Shown piece after piece: positions 52,127-60,780 of a stretch of 64,000 bases of DNA. The translations under genes were made by a program, and so were the position numbers. The stretch's first letter is position 1. Every line of letters begins with the position of its first letter. This DNA comes from Acidobacteriota bacterium (GTDB lineage: Bacteria > Acidobacteriota > Terriglobia > Acidiferrales > UBA7541), in NCBI GenBank assembly GCA_003154775.1, contig PMES01000101.1:25878-89877 (forward strand), read 5' to 3'. The notes under the pieces are model-generated. The model did not search any database, was not told where the DNA came from, and was given only the letters and a program-made list of their open reading frames with translations.

Positions 52127-53956
52127 TTACCACTTTTCCCCTTCGCGCATCCTGCCCGGCCGGTTGGTGAACACAAATTTTCCGCCTGCATGCGCAAATT
52201 CAAAAACGGGACCCAGCTTCGCGAGGTAGGCGCGGCGCTCATCGGATGGGCTGACGAGGTAAACTCGCTTCGCGCTTGCCCATAGCGTGGCGAACTGCGC
52301 GTCATCCAGAAAAATCGCTGGTGCATCGGGAAACAGCGAACCATACCACAGCCCGTTGATTCGGCCATTGAGGATCGATTCCTGCACGCCGGTATAGAAA
52401 TTGACCGAGGAAGTCAGCGAGTATTCGCCATCGGAAACTATGACTTCTCCCGGCTGATACTCGCGCAGAATCGCCGCAGCCAGCGGTTGGGAACCAAGCA
52501 AAGGGTAAAACACGGACAACGCGACATGAGCGCACTCGATGAATAGCACCATCATCGCTACCAGTGCCCAGTTGGCTACCCGTGCCTTGCCGCCGCGACG
52601 AAAGTACCAGTTCAGTACCGTGCCGAAAAGAAACGCCACGCACGTGCCAATAAGTGGCCCTCGGAACAAGCTCATAGCTTTCCCCGTGAGGTCCAGAATG
52701 TGCCCCAGGGACAGCACGTAAGCATCGGGATTCTTGTTCAGAAGGTCGCTAAGCTCAACGCCTTTCGCCGGCGTGTGAAACATGATGGCGAGCGCGCCCG
52801 TGATTCCTGCGATCAGGACACCAACAACCATCAGCACTACCGAAGAGATGCGCCCTGCGCGCGCAATAGATGATCCGATTTGTGCCCGGGATTCCAGCGA
52901 TAGCCAGTGCCCCAGAAGCAGCGCCAACGCCGGCAACGCCGGAGCAAGGTAGTATTCCTGGCGCGTGGAAAAACTGAAAAACAGCAGGATGAATCCTGCC
53001 CAGCAAAACAAAAGAAGCAATACTGCCTCAGGAGACCGCCGAACACCTTCGGCCCGCGCAAGCCGCAGGCGTATTTTAGCCAGGGCCTGCGGCAGGAAAA
53101 CGCTCCACGGCAGCAACCATAGCAGCAGCAGTCCGTGAAACAGCCAAAAGGAAACCGTCCCGTAGTCGGCCGGATAGCGCTTCCCGAGATACCGCAGGAA
53201 TTGTTCGTTGACGAAGTAGAACCACAGGAACCCCCGGGTCTCTCCCGCCGGCGGATTGGCGATGGCTGCAAGAACATGCCAGGGCGCCGCGATCACCAGA
53301 AAAACGATGCTGCTCGAGAAAAGCCGCATCTTGAACAGATGCCGCAGGTCGCCGGCCATCACCAGAAATACGAAAATAATCGCGCCCGGGAAAACGATCC
53401 CAATCAGACCCTTGGTGAGCACATTCAGCGCTACGGCGGCGGCCAACCCCCAACACGATAGTAGCGAAGGTTTGCCGGACCGCCATCCGTCCAGAAAAAA
53501 GTACAGGCTCACCCCGATCCACAGGCCCACGATCATGTCGGGAATCAGAATGCGGGTGAACTCGTACGGACCACAGGAACTCAGCAGCGCCACTCCGGCC
53601 CAGAAGCCAGCCTCGGGCGTGAGGAAGCGGCGGCCAAACTGATAAACAAAGATTGCCAGCAACAGTATGCCGAGATGCAGCCAGAGCCGCACCGCCCACT
53701 CCGTCACCCCGAACACTTTAATCCCCAGCGCAATGCCCCAGTAGGGAAGCGGCGCTTTTTCCAGATAGCGGATCCCGTTTTCGTGCAGGGTAACCCAATC
53801 GTGCCGCACCAGAATTTCGCGGCCCGCTTCCGCGTGAGCCGCATCGGCATCGTCAAACAGTGCTGGATGAAACAGGCCGGGGCCAAAAACAGCAAGCCAC
53901 AGCAGCGTCAGAATCGCCAGGGCCGGCAACACCCGTTGTCCCATCGAATTGAGCAT
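52127..53956 (-). CDS. ArnT-like GT-C glycosyltransferase (PMT_2/GT83 type)
   Basis: The 609-residue membrane protein has an N-terminal DDADAAHAEAGREIL loop that matches the essential Asp-containing first periplasmic loop of PMT/ArnT enzymes. About eleven helices follow, with PLPYWGIALGIKVFG and a C-terminal soluble region (about 450-609). Such enzymes use polyprenyl-phosphate sugars to decorate lipid A, proteins or other envelope lipids from the periplasmic side. Orientation is convergent with the GT2 gene and divergent from hpnI. The acceptor is unknown. Confidence 0.88.
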   Translation of the reverse strand: MLNSMGQRVLPALAILTLLWLAVFGPGLFHPALFDDADAAHAEAGREILVRHDWVTLHENGIRYLEKAPLPYWGIALGIKVFGVTEWAVRLWLHLGILLLAIFVYQFGRRFLTPEAGFWAGVALLSSCGPYEFTRILIPDMIVGLWIGVSLYFFLDGWRSGKPSLLSCWGLAAAVALNVLTKGLIGIVFPGAIIFVFLVMAGDLRHLFKMRLFSSSIVFLVIAAPWHVLAAIANPPAGETRGFLWFYFVNEQFLRYLGKRYPADYGTVSFWLFHGLLLLWLLPWSVFLPQALAKIRLRLARAEGVRRSPEAVLLLLFCWAGFILLFFSFSTRQEYYLAPALPALALLLGHWLSLESRAQIGSSIARAGRISSVVLMVVGVLIAGITGALAIMFHTPAKGVELSDLLNKNPDAYVLSLGHILDLTGKAMSLFRGPLIGTCVAFLFGTVLNWYFRRGGKARVANWALVAMMVLFIECAHVALSVFYPLLGSQPLAAAILREYQPGEVIVSDGEYSLTSSVNFYTGVQESILNGRINGLWYGSLFPDAPAIFLDDAQFATLWASAKRVYLVSPSDERRAYLAKLGPVFEFAHAGGKFVFTNRPGRMREGEKW

Positions 53957-54126
53957 GCGCGAAAAAGCCCCTCAAAATACGGCGAAAGCGCTGAATACGG
54001 GTTATGCTTCTCCTGAAATTGTATCATGCACGTTTGGATTTACATGGCAGTGCGCCACGTCATCGCCCCGGAAAATTGGCTGAGCTGTGGCAGCGAGAGT
54101 GGAAAGCGATACACTCCTATCAGCTT

Positions 54127-55296
54127 ATGAATCTTCCTATTTCCCTCTGGCGCATGCTGATTCTCCTTTTGGCCTTGGCGCCGCTTGCGTTTTACCTCGT
54201 GGCAGCCATCGCCGCCGTCCGCTTTTTTACGCGCGCGCGCGCGAAAAAATTGCCCAATTTCACGCCGCCCGTCAGTGTTTTGAAGCCCGTGCACGGTGTC
54301 GATTTTGCCACTTATGAAAATTTCGCAAGTTTTTGCCGGCAGGACTATCCCGACTACGAAATCCTCTTTTGCGTCAACGAACTCTCCGATCCATCCGTGG
54401 CCATCATCCAAAAGGTGATGGCGGATTTTCCCGAGCGGTCCATCCGCATCCTTTCTGGCGCCGCTCCCATCGGCTCCAACCGCAAAATCAACAACCTGGT
54501 CTTGCTGGCCCGGGAAGCGCGTCACGAAATCCTGGTGCAGAGCGATGGCGACGTGCGCGTCGGCCCGAACTACTTGCGCGAAGTGGTGGCGCCTTTCCGC
54601 GATCCCGCTGTTGGCGTCGTCAGTTGTCTGTATCGCGGCATCGCGCAAAACAATCTGTGGGCGCAGCTCGAAGCCGTTGGCGCAGCCAGCGATTTCATGG
54701 CTGGCGCGCTGGTGGCGGACTGGAAGGAAGGCGTCACCTTCGCGCTGGGTGCTTCGGTCACCACGACGAAAAGCTGGCTCGCGAAAATCGGCGGCTACGA
54801 AGCGCTGGCGAATCTCCTCGCGGATGATTATGAAATCGGCAATCGCGTGTACAAAGCCGGCGCAAAAGTTTTGCTTTCCCGCGAGCCCGTCTGGACGATG
54901 TACCCGGCGCAAACCGCGCGCGGCTTTTGGGAGCACCAGGTCCGATGGGCGCGCACGATTCGCCTCGTGCGTCCGGCGTCGTTTCTCGGCTTGCTCTTCA
55001 CGCATGGTCTGCCGCTCGCCCTGCTCGCCGCCGCCGTCGCGCCGGCCGCCTGGATCGGCGCCGCGTACCTGCTCGCGTATCTTGTTTTGCGTCTGGGAAT
55101 GGCGTGGCTCGTGGGCGTGTGGGGCTTGCAGGACGCCGTGCTGCGCCGCAAGCTTTGGCTGGTGCCGCTGCGCGATTTGTTCCATTTCGCCGTCTGGCTC
55201 GCCGCCTTCACCTCCAATCGCATAAAGTGGGGCGGCCTCGAGTTCGAGCTGCGCAACGGCCAAATGTTCGAGGCACATCCGCCCCCCCAAAAATAA
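54127..55296 (+). CDS. hpnI: Hopanoid-associated glycosyltransferase HpnI
   Basis: The 389-residue GT2/GT21 enzyme resembles ceramide glucosyltransferase and the HpnI family, which adds N-acetylglucosamine to bacteriohopanetetrol. It has an N-terminal helix (LILLLALAPLAFYLVAAIAA), VSVLKPVHGVDFATYENFAS, QSDGDVRVGPNYL (DxD-like), LLADDYEIGNRV, and HQVRWARTIRLVRP with the QxxRW motif. C-terminal helices follow. With hpnJ at 47284 it gives a two-gene signature of composite hopanoids; hpnK is absent from the window. The start at ATG 54127 avoids a non-conserved 41-residue extension. Confidence 0.9.
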   Translation: MNLPISLWRMLILLLALAPLAFYLVAAIAAVRFFTRARAKKLPNFTPPVSVLKPVHGVDFATYENFASFCRQDYPDYEILFCVNELSDPSVAIIQKVMADFPERSIRILSGAAPIGSNRKINNLVLLAREARHEILVQSDGDVRVGPNYLREVVAPFRDPAVGVVSCLYRGIAQNNLWAQLEAVGAASDFMAGALVADWKEGVTFALGASVTTTKSWLAKIGGYEALANLLADDYEIGNRVYKAGAKVLLSREPVWTMYPAQTARGFWEHQVRWARTIRLVRPASFLGLLFTHGLPLALLAAAVAPAAWIGAAYLLAYLVLRLGMAWLVGVWGLQDAVLRRKLWLVPLRDLFHFAVWLAAFTSNRIKWGGLEFELRNGQMFEAHPPPQK

Positions 55297-55306
55297 CCGC
55301 CCCGGG

Positions 55307-55333
55307 AACGCCATTCTCCCGAATGGCGTTTTT
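55307..55333 (+). terminator. Rho-independent terminator of hpnI
   Basis: AACGCCATTC (55307-55316), loop TCCC, GAATGGCGTT (55321-55330) and a run of T after it, 11 bases past the stop codon. The same hairpin core CGCCATTC/GAATGGCG recurs at 60623-60642, so it may also be a mobile element recruited as terminator. Confidence 0.75.
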
Positions 55334-55360
55334 GCCGTGATTGGCGCCTTTCTCTTGCCC

Positions 55361-55470
55361 GTGTAGGAGCCGCCTGGCGTTTACCCCGACCCGGTCGGGG
55401 AGGCGGACGCTCTATGTAGGTGCATGACTTTAGTCATGCATTCTGGCGAGGCTAAAGCCTCGCATCTACA
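55361..55470. repeat. Family A repeat with two B-like hairpins
   Basis: The A unit (55361-55412) has CCCGACCCGGTCGGGG between GCCGCCTGGCG and GAGGCGGACGC. Two small hairpins follow: GCATGACTTTAGTCATGC and GCGAGGCTAAAGCCTCGC, ending at TCTACA. The composition agrees with the copies at 9322, 13255 and 60781. Confidence 0.7.
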
Positions 55471-55540
55471 AAGGAACTCTCGCGGGTGCAGGCTGCGTTC
55501 CGCATTCGGGAATGTCGGCGCGCCGACAATTGTACTTAAC

Positions 55541-55690
55541 GGAGTAGTTAACACGGTGGAAGAAAACAAAAGAGTTATAAGTGAGCACATTTGTTTAGAG
55601 GCCCCCACCCCCCTGTTTTTGCGTAAGTAGGGGAAACAAAGGACTTACGGGCGATTTTCCTGGAAGTAGGGGAAACAAAGGAGTTAGCAG
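55541..55690. repeat. AAAGGAGTTA-type tandem element with a G-run
   Basis: A 19-bp word AAGTAGGGGAAACAAAGGA occurs at 55625-55643 and 55664-55682, a period of 39. Weaker copies of the word (GGAGTAGTTA at 55541; AAGAGTTATAA near 55570) precede a C-rich run CCCCCACCCCCC at 55601-55613. The flanks are free of genes. It lies upstream of the DUF433 gene. Confidence 0.6.
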
Positions 55691-55841
55691 AGATTGAAAG
55701 GCGGGTGAGGCTCCAGGACGACCGGAAATAGCACAACAGCCGCGTCCACGTTGTTTGTGTCCCGGATGATGTTGCGGGACCCTCAGCATAACAGGGGAAG
55801 CATAGCACATTATTTACCGTGTGTCTACTATTATTTAGTGG

Positions 55842-55863
55842 GTACTAGTTTCGAAACTGGTAC
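55842..55863. repeat. Palindrome GTACTAGTTT...AAACTGGTAC
   Basis: Near-perfect inverted repeat GTACTAGTTTC / GAAACTGGTAC. A decayed copy lies at 56594-56611 (GTCCAAAACTGGTAAGAGG). Between 55692 and 55920 nothing else is recognisable. Confidence 0.5.
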
Positions 55864-55920
55864 GAGGAGGGGTTTTAGGAAGGGGGAGAAAGGGCGGAGC
55901 AATCCTGCTATGATGGGGCC

Positions 55921-56145
55921 ATGGACTACGCCAAGATCATCACATTGGAACCGGGAAAACGCGGCGGCAAGCCCTGTATCCGCGGGCTTCGCGTCACTGT
56001 GTATGACGTGCTGGAAAACCTGGCCGGCGGGATGAGCCATGAGGACATCCTGCGCGAATTTCCCTATCTGACGAATGAAGATATCCGTGCCTGCCTGGCG
56101 TATGCCGCGGACCGCGAACGTAAACTAGAATTGCAAAAAGCGTGA
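55921..56145 (+). CDS. DUF433 antitoxin-like protein
   Basis: The 74-residue protein has the DUF433 domain: ITLEPGKRGGKPCIRGLRVT and YDVLENLAGGMSHEDILREF, followed by PYLTNEDIRACLAYAADRE. DUF433 proteins usually pair with DUF5615 (PIN-like) proteins in a two-gene toxin-antitoxin-like module. The gene's stop overlaps the downstream start by GTGA, as expected for the module. The partner is disrupted here (next entry), leaving an orphan. Confidence 0.85.
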   Translation: MDYAKIITLEPGKRGGKPCIRGLRVTVYDVLENLAGGMSHEDILREFPYLTNEDIRACLAYAADRERKLELQKA

Positions 56146-56193
56146 AGCTTCTCTTTGACGAGAACCTGCCGCCACGCCCCTGCCCTTACCCCT

Positions 56194-56272
56194 GTCATCC
56201 CGACCGGAGCCGCCCGACTTTCTCTTCCGCGCCGAATTGTGGCGCGTCGGGCCGCGTAGTGGAGGGATCTCT
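56194..56272. repeat. Family D dispersed repeat inside the DUF5615 gene
   Basis: It begins GTCATCCCGACCGGAGCCGC and ends GTAGTGGAGGGATCTCTC, with the inner inverted repeat CGCGCCGAATTGTGGCGCG. The same ends occur at 17650-17700. Confidence 0.7.
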
Positions 56273-56385
56273 CTGCTTCCTCGGTAACGCTGCGCTACCC
56301 GCGATTCAGGAATTCATCGCGAATCCTAACGAGACGTTGCTGATCTTGAATCGCCCGCTAGATCGGATCACAGTCCAGAGAAGAG

Positions 56386-56424
56386 CGTCCCACCCTTTCA
56401 AAACCCGAAAGGGTAGGCCACCCA
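56386..56424. repeat. CCACCCTTTC...GAAAGGGT hairpin (family F)
   Basis: GTCCCACCCTTTCAAAACCC and GAAAGGGTAGGCCACCC form an 8-bp stem with a 7-base loop. A related phrase AGGATGGGGCACCC is at 56653-56666. It looks like another dispersed element; no gene is nearby. Confidence 0.5.
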
Positions 56425-56499
56425 AATTCGTTTCGGAAGTTAAGGCTGCGCCACCCGCCGGTGGGGAGTCGTCAGTGGTAAGTTTTCAGTCTTAAGTTT

Positions 56500-56867
56500 C
56501 GGAGAAGAGAGAAGAGAAAGTCAAAGACCCGGGGACTTTTAACACCCCGACCTCCTAAAGGGAAGTGCAATGAACTTGTGGGACACAGCACCGGGTCCAA
56601 AACTGGTAAGAGGCGGGGAGAAAGTGAACCCCAAGACCCACCCTCACAAACCCAGGATGGGGCACCCAACTTCAACTAATCGTTTGAGTCCGGGCCACCC
56701 GCCAAGCTGATTCACCGTGAGAGTTACAGAGCTTGGGTTCTCCACCAACTCTGACCATCACGCGGTGGAAAAACACTGCCGGGGACTCTTATGCCTTGAC
56801 AATGCCTTCGCTCTTATCGAGGGGCACCCGGGTTTAATTCCCACCCGGTGCCCGGACCCACCCGCCG
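56500..56867. other. Gene-free, repeat-laden stretch downstream of the ATPase gene
   Basis: It contains a decayed copy of the GTACTAGTTT palindrome at 56594, a phrase of family F at 56653, and at 56822-56853 a stem GGGCAC-CGGGT / ACCCG-GTGCCC with one bulge. The central GGGTTTAATTCCC resembles a tRNA T-arm but no tRNA can be folded. Confidence 0.4.
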
Positions 56868-59564
56868 TCAGTTTGCCGAGGGCTTTGCGGGCGGTCCTGG
56901 AGCTTCATGGGTGTTCACAACAGACTTGGGCCTGTTTTCAGGCTCAGAGCGAGCGAGCTCCGCCTTCCCAGCAGGAACCGGCTGATCGGTGGGTTTCTTA
57001 AGGTCCCTCTGCGCCCTGCGGATGGATTCAAAAGTGTTGATTTCATCAAACAAGGTGGTCGGCGAAGGCTTCGCGGAACCAAACTTGTCACTGTGGAGAT
57101 GTGCGTCGATATATTCCGAGAGTGTTTCCATGCGACGAATGATTTCATCCAATAGGCTCGGGTCTACGCGCACGTCCTTAAGCCGCCCAAAACTCACTCT
57201 TTCCTCAAAGCGAGCAACGACCTCGCAGAAAATCTCAAAGATGATTAGTGCCTCATAAGAGGTTCGGAGAGCACCGAACCCCTGTTGCAAGAGAGCCTGT
57301 TGCTCGGCAGGTGGTGCTTCTTTTGCCTTACTGTAATACTCCCTTGCCTTTGTCGTTGATCTGAAGTCCTTTTCGCAAACTGGGCTGTTGTCGAGGTAAA
57401 CAAAGCCAGGTTGTCCGTTTTCTTCTCTAATCCAGTGCGTTACTGCATCGACCGTCAGTTCTTTCGCGCGTTCTTTAATGCGATACAGAAAACTGAGATC
57501 GTGGGTAAATACAACCACCTGACGGGCCTTTCCAAGCTCAGCCAGACACCCCGCCAAGGTTTTTTTCCATTCATCGTCCAAAGAGGTCACAGGATCGTCC
57601 AGAATGATTCCCCTGTTGTGTCTATCTAGTGCAGCCTCAGTTAGAAAATCAGCTATTGCTACTGCACGCTTCTCGCCTTCGCTTAGAATTTGGTCAACTG
57701 AAAAGCCAGTACGGAAGGATTTAGGATTGAGGACAACATGTCTTACTGTCTCGCCTTTGGAGCCGCGCGTTTCGATTGTGACCTTGCTTTCCGTTCTAAA
57801 ACGCTTCAGCGTTTCCTCAAACAATCTCCTGTAGCGCTCGGTCACTAGTTCCTGGAAAAGCTCGTTGTACTTCATCGTGATCGCCCTAGTGGTTCCCAGC
57901 GCCTGCTGTGCTTTAGCTGCCCATTTCCTTCTTTCCACGTACGCGACAATTTCAGAGAGTCGTTCCCCAAGGATCTGCCGGTGTTTCAATTCCCGGAGAG
58001 CTTTCTCTGCTTTGGCCAAACGTTGCCCCGTGTCCGATTTTTCCAGCTGCTCCACCTCATCATGACGGATATTCACAAGCCTTTTGAGGTCAGTCAGATC
58101 AAAATTGATTAAAGGAGGTAGCAAACGCACTTCGTTAGTTCTCAGCGCCTCTTGCATCTCCTGGCATCGCTCCTGGCAGGATTCAACTTGAGCATCTAAC
58201 GCAGGGATAGCAACCTGCAGCTCCTCGTCGAGGATCCTTCTCGCATTGGAATCCGGGGAAAAGTAATTCAGATTTATACGCTCCAGATTTCTCGCCTTTG
58301 TGGCGCATGCGCTTTCCGCACGGGAAAGCTGAGCCTGCGCGTCGGACTTGAGAAAAGCCCACAATCTTTCGATAAGATCGATTGCCTCTGCGGACAGAGT
58401 CTGTCGACACAAGAGACAGGGATCACCGGGTCTGGGATACGCCGCCCCACGATTGCCCTCCGAGTCTGCGAGGGCCTTCGCAGCAGTAACGAACTGGCGC
58501 CATGCGTCGGTCCCTATCTTGGAGAAAGGTTCAAACTCGAATTGATTCACTCCCGAGCGCTCTGCGGCCTCGCGGCAACCGCGCAGCTTATTGATTAAGT
58601 CGGTCACTTCAGCTACGACTGGCTCACCTAACTCAACTTGAGCTCTTTGCAATGCCTGGATAAGGTTCCCTAAATCTCTGATTTCCTGACGTCGCTTCTC
58701 AACTTGTTTGGTTATGTTGAGCAATTTAAGCTCGGCTATTTCTCTTTCAAGAGCGGCGCTGGTTGTTTTCTCTTCAGGCGTCAGTTGTGCGAGCTTCTCA
58801 AGAGCGACCACGTTTGTTTGCGCATCAAGATTCGCTAGTTGATTCTTAACTTGCGAATCTCCATCGAAGAATGCCTGGAAGTTGTGGGATTCTTCGCACT
58901 TTTCAATGAGGATTCGTACGTTTTCGCGGACTAAGTCGGTTAACTCTGCCAGCGTTGTTAAAAGCGACAGGCCGCCCGGAGTGAAGCTCAGTGGGTTGGA
59001 GCCTGTCAGATGAGCTGTCAAGCTGCCACCATCGAAAAGGTAGAACCCACTCAATTCAGCGCATCGTTCCCCTTCGGTCCACGTGATCACCTTTTTTCCG
59101 CTAGAGTAGGAGACTTCAATGTCTGCCTGTGTGCTTTTCCTTGACTCTAGGCCAGTTGCATTCGGAAGGACTTTGCGCTCACCCCTGGCAAATCCGGCTG
59201 ATCCAAGGGCGCGAGCGTAACCGGATTTTCCTGCACCGTTCTTGCCATAGACCAAAGTCAGCTGAGGGCCAAAACGAATCTCCTGCCCCTCTGGTAGGGC
59301 ATTCACATTCCTTAAATTGAAAATTCTACTCAGGCAACATGGCACCTGCTCGGGCTCCGCGATGGTGCTCTCAAGAAGGGACAGGGAGGGCCGGTCCGGT
59401 GGGATCGAGACGAGGCCAGCGTCTTCGATGAAATATTGCACAAGTTCCTGGATGTCATTATTTGTCAGTTCGTCCTGGCGCGAGATCTTCTCGAGCGCGG
59501 CCTGCTCCCAGTATCTGAGCTCCTTGGCCGCCCAGGACCTGAGGTTTTTCTCCAGTCCACGCAT
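56868..59564 (-). CDS. SMC/Rad50-like AAA ATPase (AAA_13 type)
   Basis: The 898-residue protein has Walker A YGKNGAGKSGYARALG in its N-terminal part, a long coiled coil in two arms, a hook-like DPCLLCRQTLSAEA, the signature VDQILSEGEKRAVAIADFL, and Walker B GIILDDPVTSLDDEW. The closing 200 residues (EALIIFEIFCEVVARFEE, EYIDAHLHSDKF) are not assigned. The build resembles solitary large ATPases of phage-defence systems such as RloC/PrrC or PtuA, but no nuclease motif was confirmed. GC and codon use are lower than in the neighbourhood, which suggests acquisition. No co-directional partner gene is close. Confidence 0.75.
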   Translation of the reverse strand: MRGLEKNLRSWAAKELRYWEQAALEKISRQDELTNNDIQELVQYFIEDAGLVSIPPDRPSLSLLESTIAEPEQVPCCLSRIFNLRNVNALPEGQEIRFGPQLTLVYGKNGAGKSGYARALGSAGFARGERKVLPNATGLESRKSTQADIEVSYSSGKKVITWTEGERCAELSGFYLFDGGSLTAHLTGSNPLSFTPGGLSLLTTLAELTDLVRENVRILIEKCEESHNFQAFFDGDSQVKNQLANLDAQTNVVALEKLAQLTPEEKTTSAALEREIAELKLLNITKQVEKRRQEIRDLGNLIQALQRAQVELGEPVVAEVTDLINKLRGCREAAERSGVNQFEFEPFSKIGTDAWRQFVTAAKALADSEGNRGAAYPRPGDPCLLCRQTLSAEAIDLIERLWAFLKSDAQAQLSRAESACATKARNLERINLNYFSPDSNARRILDEELQVAIPALDAQVESCQERCQEMQEALRTNEVRLLPPLINFDLTDLKRLVNIRHDEVEQLEKSDTGQRLAKAEKALRELKHRQILGERLSEIVAYVERRKWAAKAQQALGTTRAITMKYNELFQELVTERYRRLFEETLKRFRTESKVTIETRGSKGETVRHVVLNPKSFRTGFSVDQILSEGEKRAVAIADFLTEAALDRHNRGIILDDPVTSLDDEWKKTLAGCLAELGKARQVVVFTHDLSFLYRIKERAKELTVDAVTHWIREENGQPGFVYLDNSPVCEKDFRSTTKAREYYSKAKEAPPAEQQALLQQGFGALRTSYEALIIFEIFCEVVARFEERVSFGRLKDVRVDPSLLDEIIRRMETLSEYIDAHLHSDKFGSAKPSPTTLFDEINTFESIRRAQRDLKKPTDQPVPAGKAELARSEPENRPKSVVNTHEAPGPPAKPSAN

Positions 59565-59738
59565 GCTGTCTCCGAAAGCGGAGTACCCGCCGTCGCTTGG
59601 CTTGAATTCGGGTCACCATGGGCAGGATATCACTTTGGAAAGTGACCGGGGAGTGACAAAAGATCGGGACTGCGTGATCTTCGGTCTCGTGGAAGGCCGC
59701 TAAGGCTGTGCTACCCGCCGTAAAAGAATTGTTCCAGG

Positions 59739-60335
59739 TTACGATTTCTTGAGCTTTTTGCCGACGGAGAAAGCTTCCCCCAGTTTTTCGCCGACCGCGA
59801 AGTAGTGGTTGCTGCCGGAGCCGCCGTAGAGAATTGCCTGGGTTTTCTCGATATCCGGCAGCCCGTTCGGGCCCAGGACATCCTCGTCGGCGAGAATGCC
59901 CAAGATTTCCCCGATGAACATCGCGTGCAACCCGAGCTTATGATGCTGGAAAAGACGGCATTCCAGGGAAAAGGGCAATTCGCTGGCAAGCGGGGCGTTC
60001 ACGCGCTCGCTTTTGAGCGGCGTGAGGCCCGTGTCCCGGAACTTATCATGATCGCGACCCGAGACGAGGCCAACATAGTCGGCAGCCTCAACGTATTTCC
60101 GTGAGGGGATCCCCACGGTGAACGCCTGACTGTGCAAGATATTGTGATAGGTCAGTGTCGCTTCGCGAAGCGAAACCGCCACGCAGGGTGGATCGCTGCA
60201 GCAGATCCCGCCCCACGCGGCGTTCATAAGATTCGGCTTTCCGTCAGCACCATAAGTGCCGACGAGCATGACGGGATGAGGATGGAGGATCGTATTCGGG
60301 CCGAGATGGATTTTCTTTGTAAGGTTTCCTTTCAC
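59739..60335 (-). CDS. Flavin reductase-like FMN-binding protein
   Basis: The 198-residue split-barrel protein starts with HLGPNTILHPHPVMLVGTYG and NAAWGGICCSDPPCVAVSL, the FMN-binding part of the flavin reductase family. PLKSERVNAPLASELPFSLE and GEILGILADEDVLG follow. It may be an NAD(P)H-flavin oxidoreductase or a bound-FMN redox protein; the CC pair is notable. ATG 60335 is the natural start. It follows the SMC-like ATPase gene's start (59564) on the same strand but with a 174-base gap, so it is probably a separate unit. Confidence 0.85.
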   Translation of the reverse strand: MKGNLTKKIHLGPNTILHPHPVMLVGTYGADGKPNLMNAAWGGICCSDPPCVAVSLREATLTYHNILHSQAFTVGIPSRKYVEAADYVGLVSGRDHDKFRDTGLTPLKSERVNAPLASELPFSLECRLFQHHKLGLHAMFIGEILGILADEDVLGPNGLPDIEKTQAILYGGSGSNHYFAVGEKLGEAFSVGKKLKKS

Positions 60336-60622
60336 TAACTTGGGACTCCCTCGCTTTAACTTTCACGCTTCAAATTTTCCCTACGAGATTAGATGCCAGC
60401 TTCTTTGCCCATTCTCCGCCTCTTGCTGAGGAACCACAACCGCCGGATGAATCTTTTGAATCTGACAATTCGGAAAGCGCCATTCAGGAGAAAGAGTGGG
60501 AAACGAGGGCCTTGCTGCCGGAACCCTCGACGAAACCGCGTTCGCTGCCTGGATGCGCGCAAACGTCAAGCGCCAGTGAGGCCAGAATGACACAGGCAAG
60601 AGGGGAAGAGAATAGGCAAAAG

Positions 60623-60642
60623 CGCCATTCGGGAGAATGGCG
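60623..60642. repeat. CGCCATTC/GAATGGCG hairpin
   Basis: CGCCATTC, loop GGGA, GAATGGCG; a half copy GCGCCATTCAGG is at 60477. It is the same core as the hpnI terminator at 55307. Confidence 0.55.
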
Positions 60643-60780
60643 ATCCCAGGGTGCCCTGGCGGAAGAGGGATCGCATGCGGCTCGCTCCTGCGGCGGCCAA
60701 GCGGGATGACGGAGAGGGAAGGCAAGAGCGGCGCGCCGACATTCCCGTTCTTGTGGGCAAGGAAAGACAAACCCAAGAAC

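Larger units (their letters stand above)
56142..56495 (+). pseudogene. DUF5615 (PIN-like) gene gutted by a dispersed repeat
   Basis: The frame begins (GTG) KLLFDENLPPR as in DUF5615, with the first catalytic Asp and Glu. It then runs into a family D repeat at about 56180-56300 and resumes in frame with AIQEFIANPNETLLILN, a DUF5615-type C-terminal motif. The central ~75 residues with the second Asp pair are missing, so it cannot be an active nuclease. The frame is open to 56495 only by chance. Confidence 0.75.

Noticed and set aside
55541..55690. Possible CRISPR array
   Set aside because: Only two exact repeats at a 39-base period, with a C-run between weaker copies and no cas gene nearby.
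56822..56853. tRNA T-arm-like GGGTTTAATTCCC
   Set aside because: It lies in a perfect hairpin of another type and no acceptor, D or anticodon stems can be paired around it.
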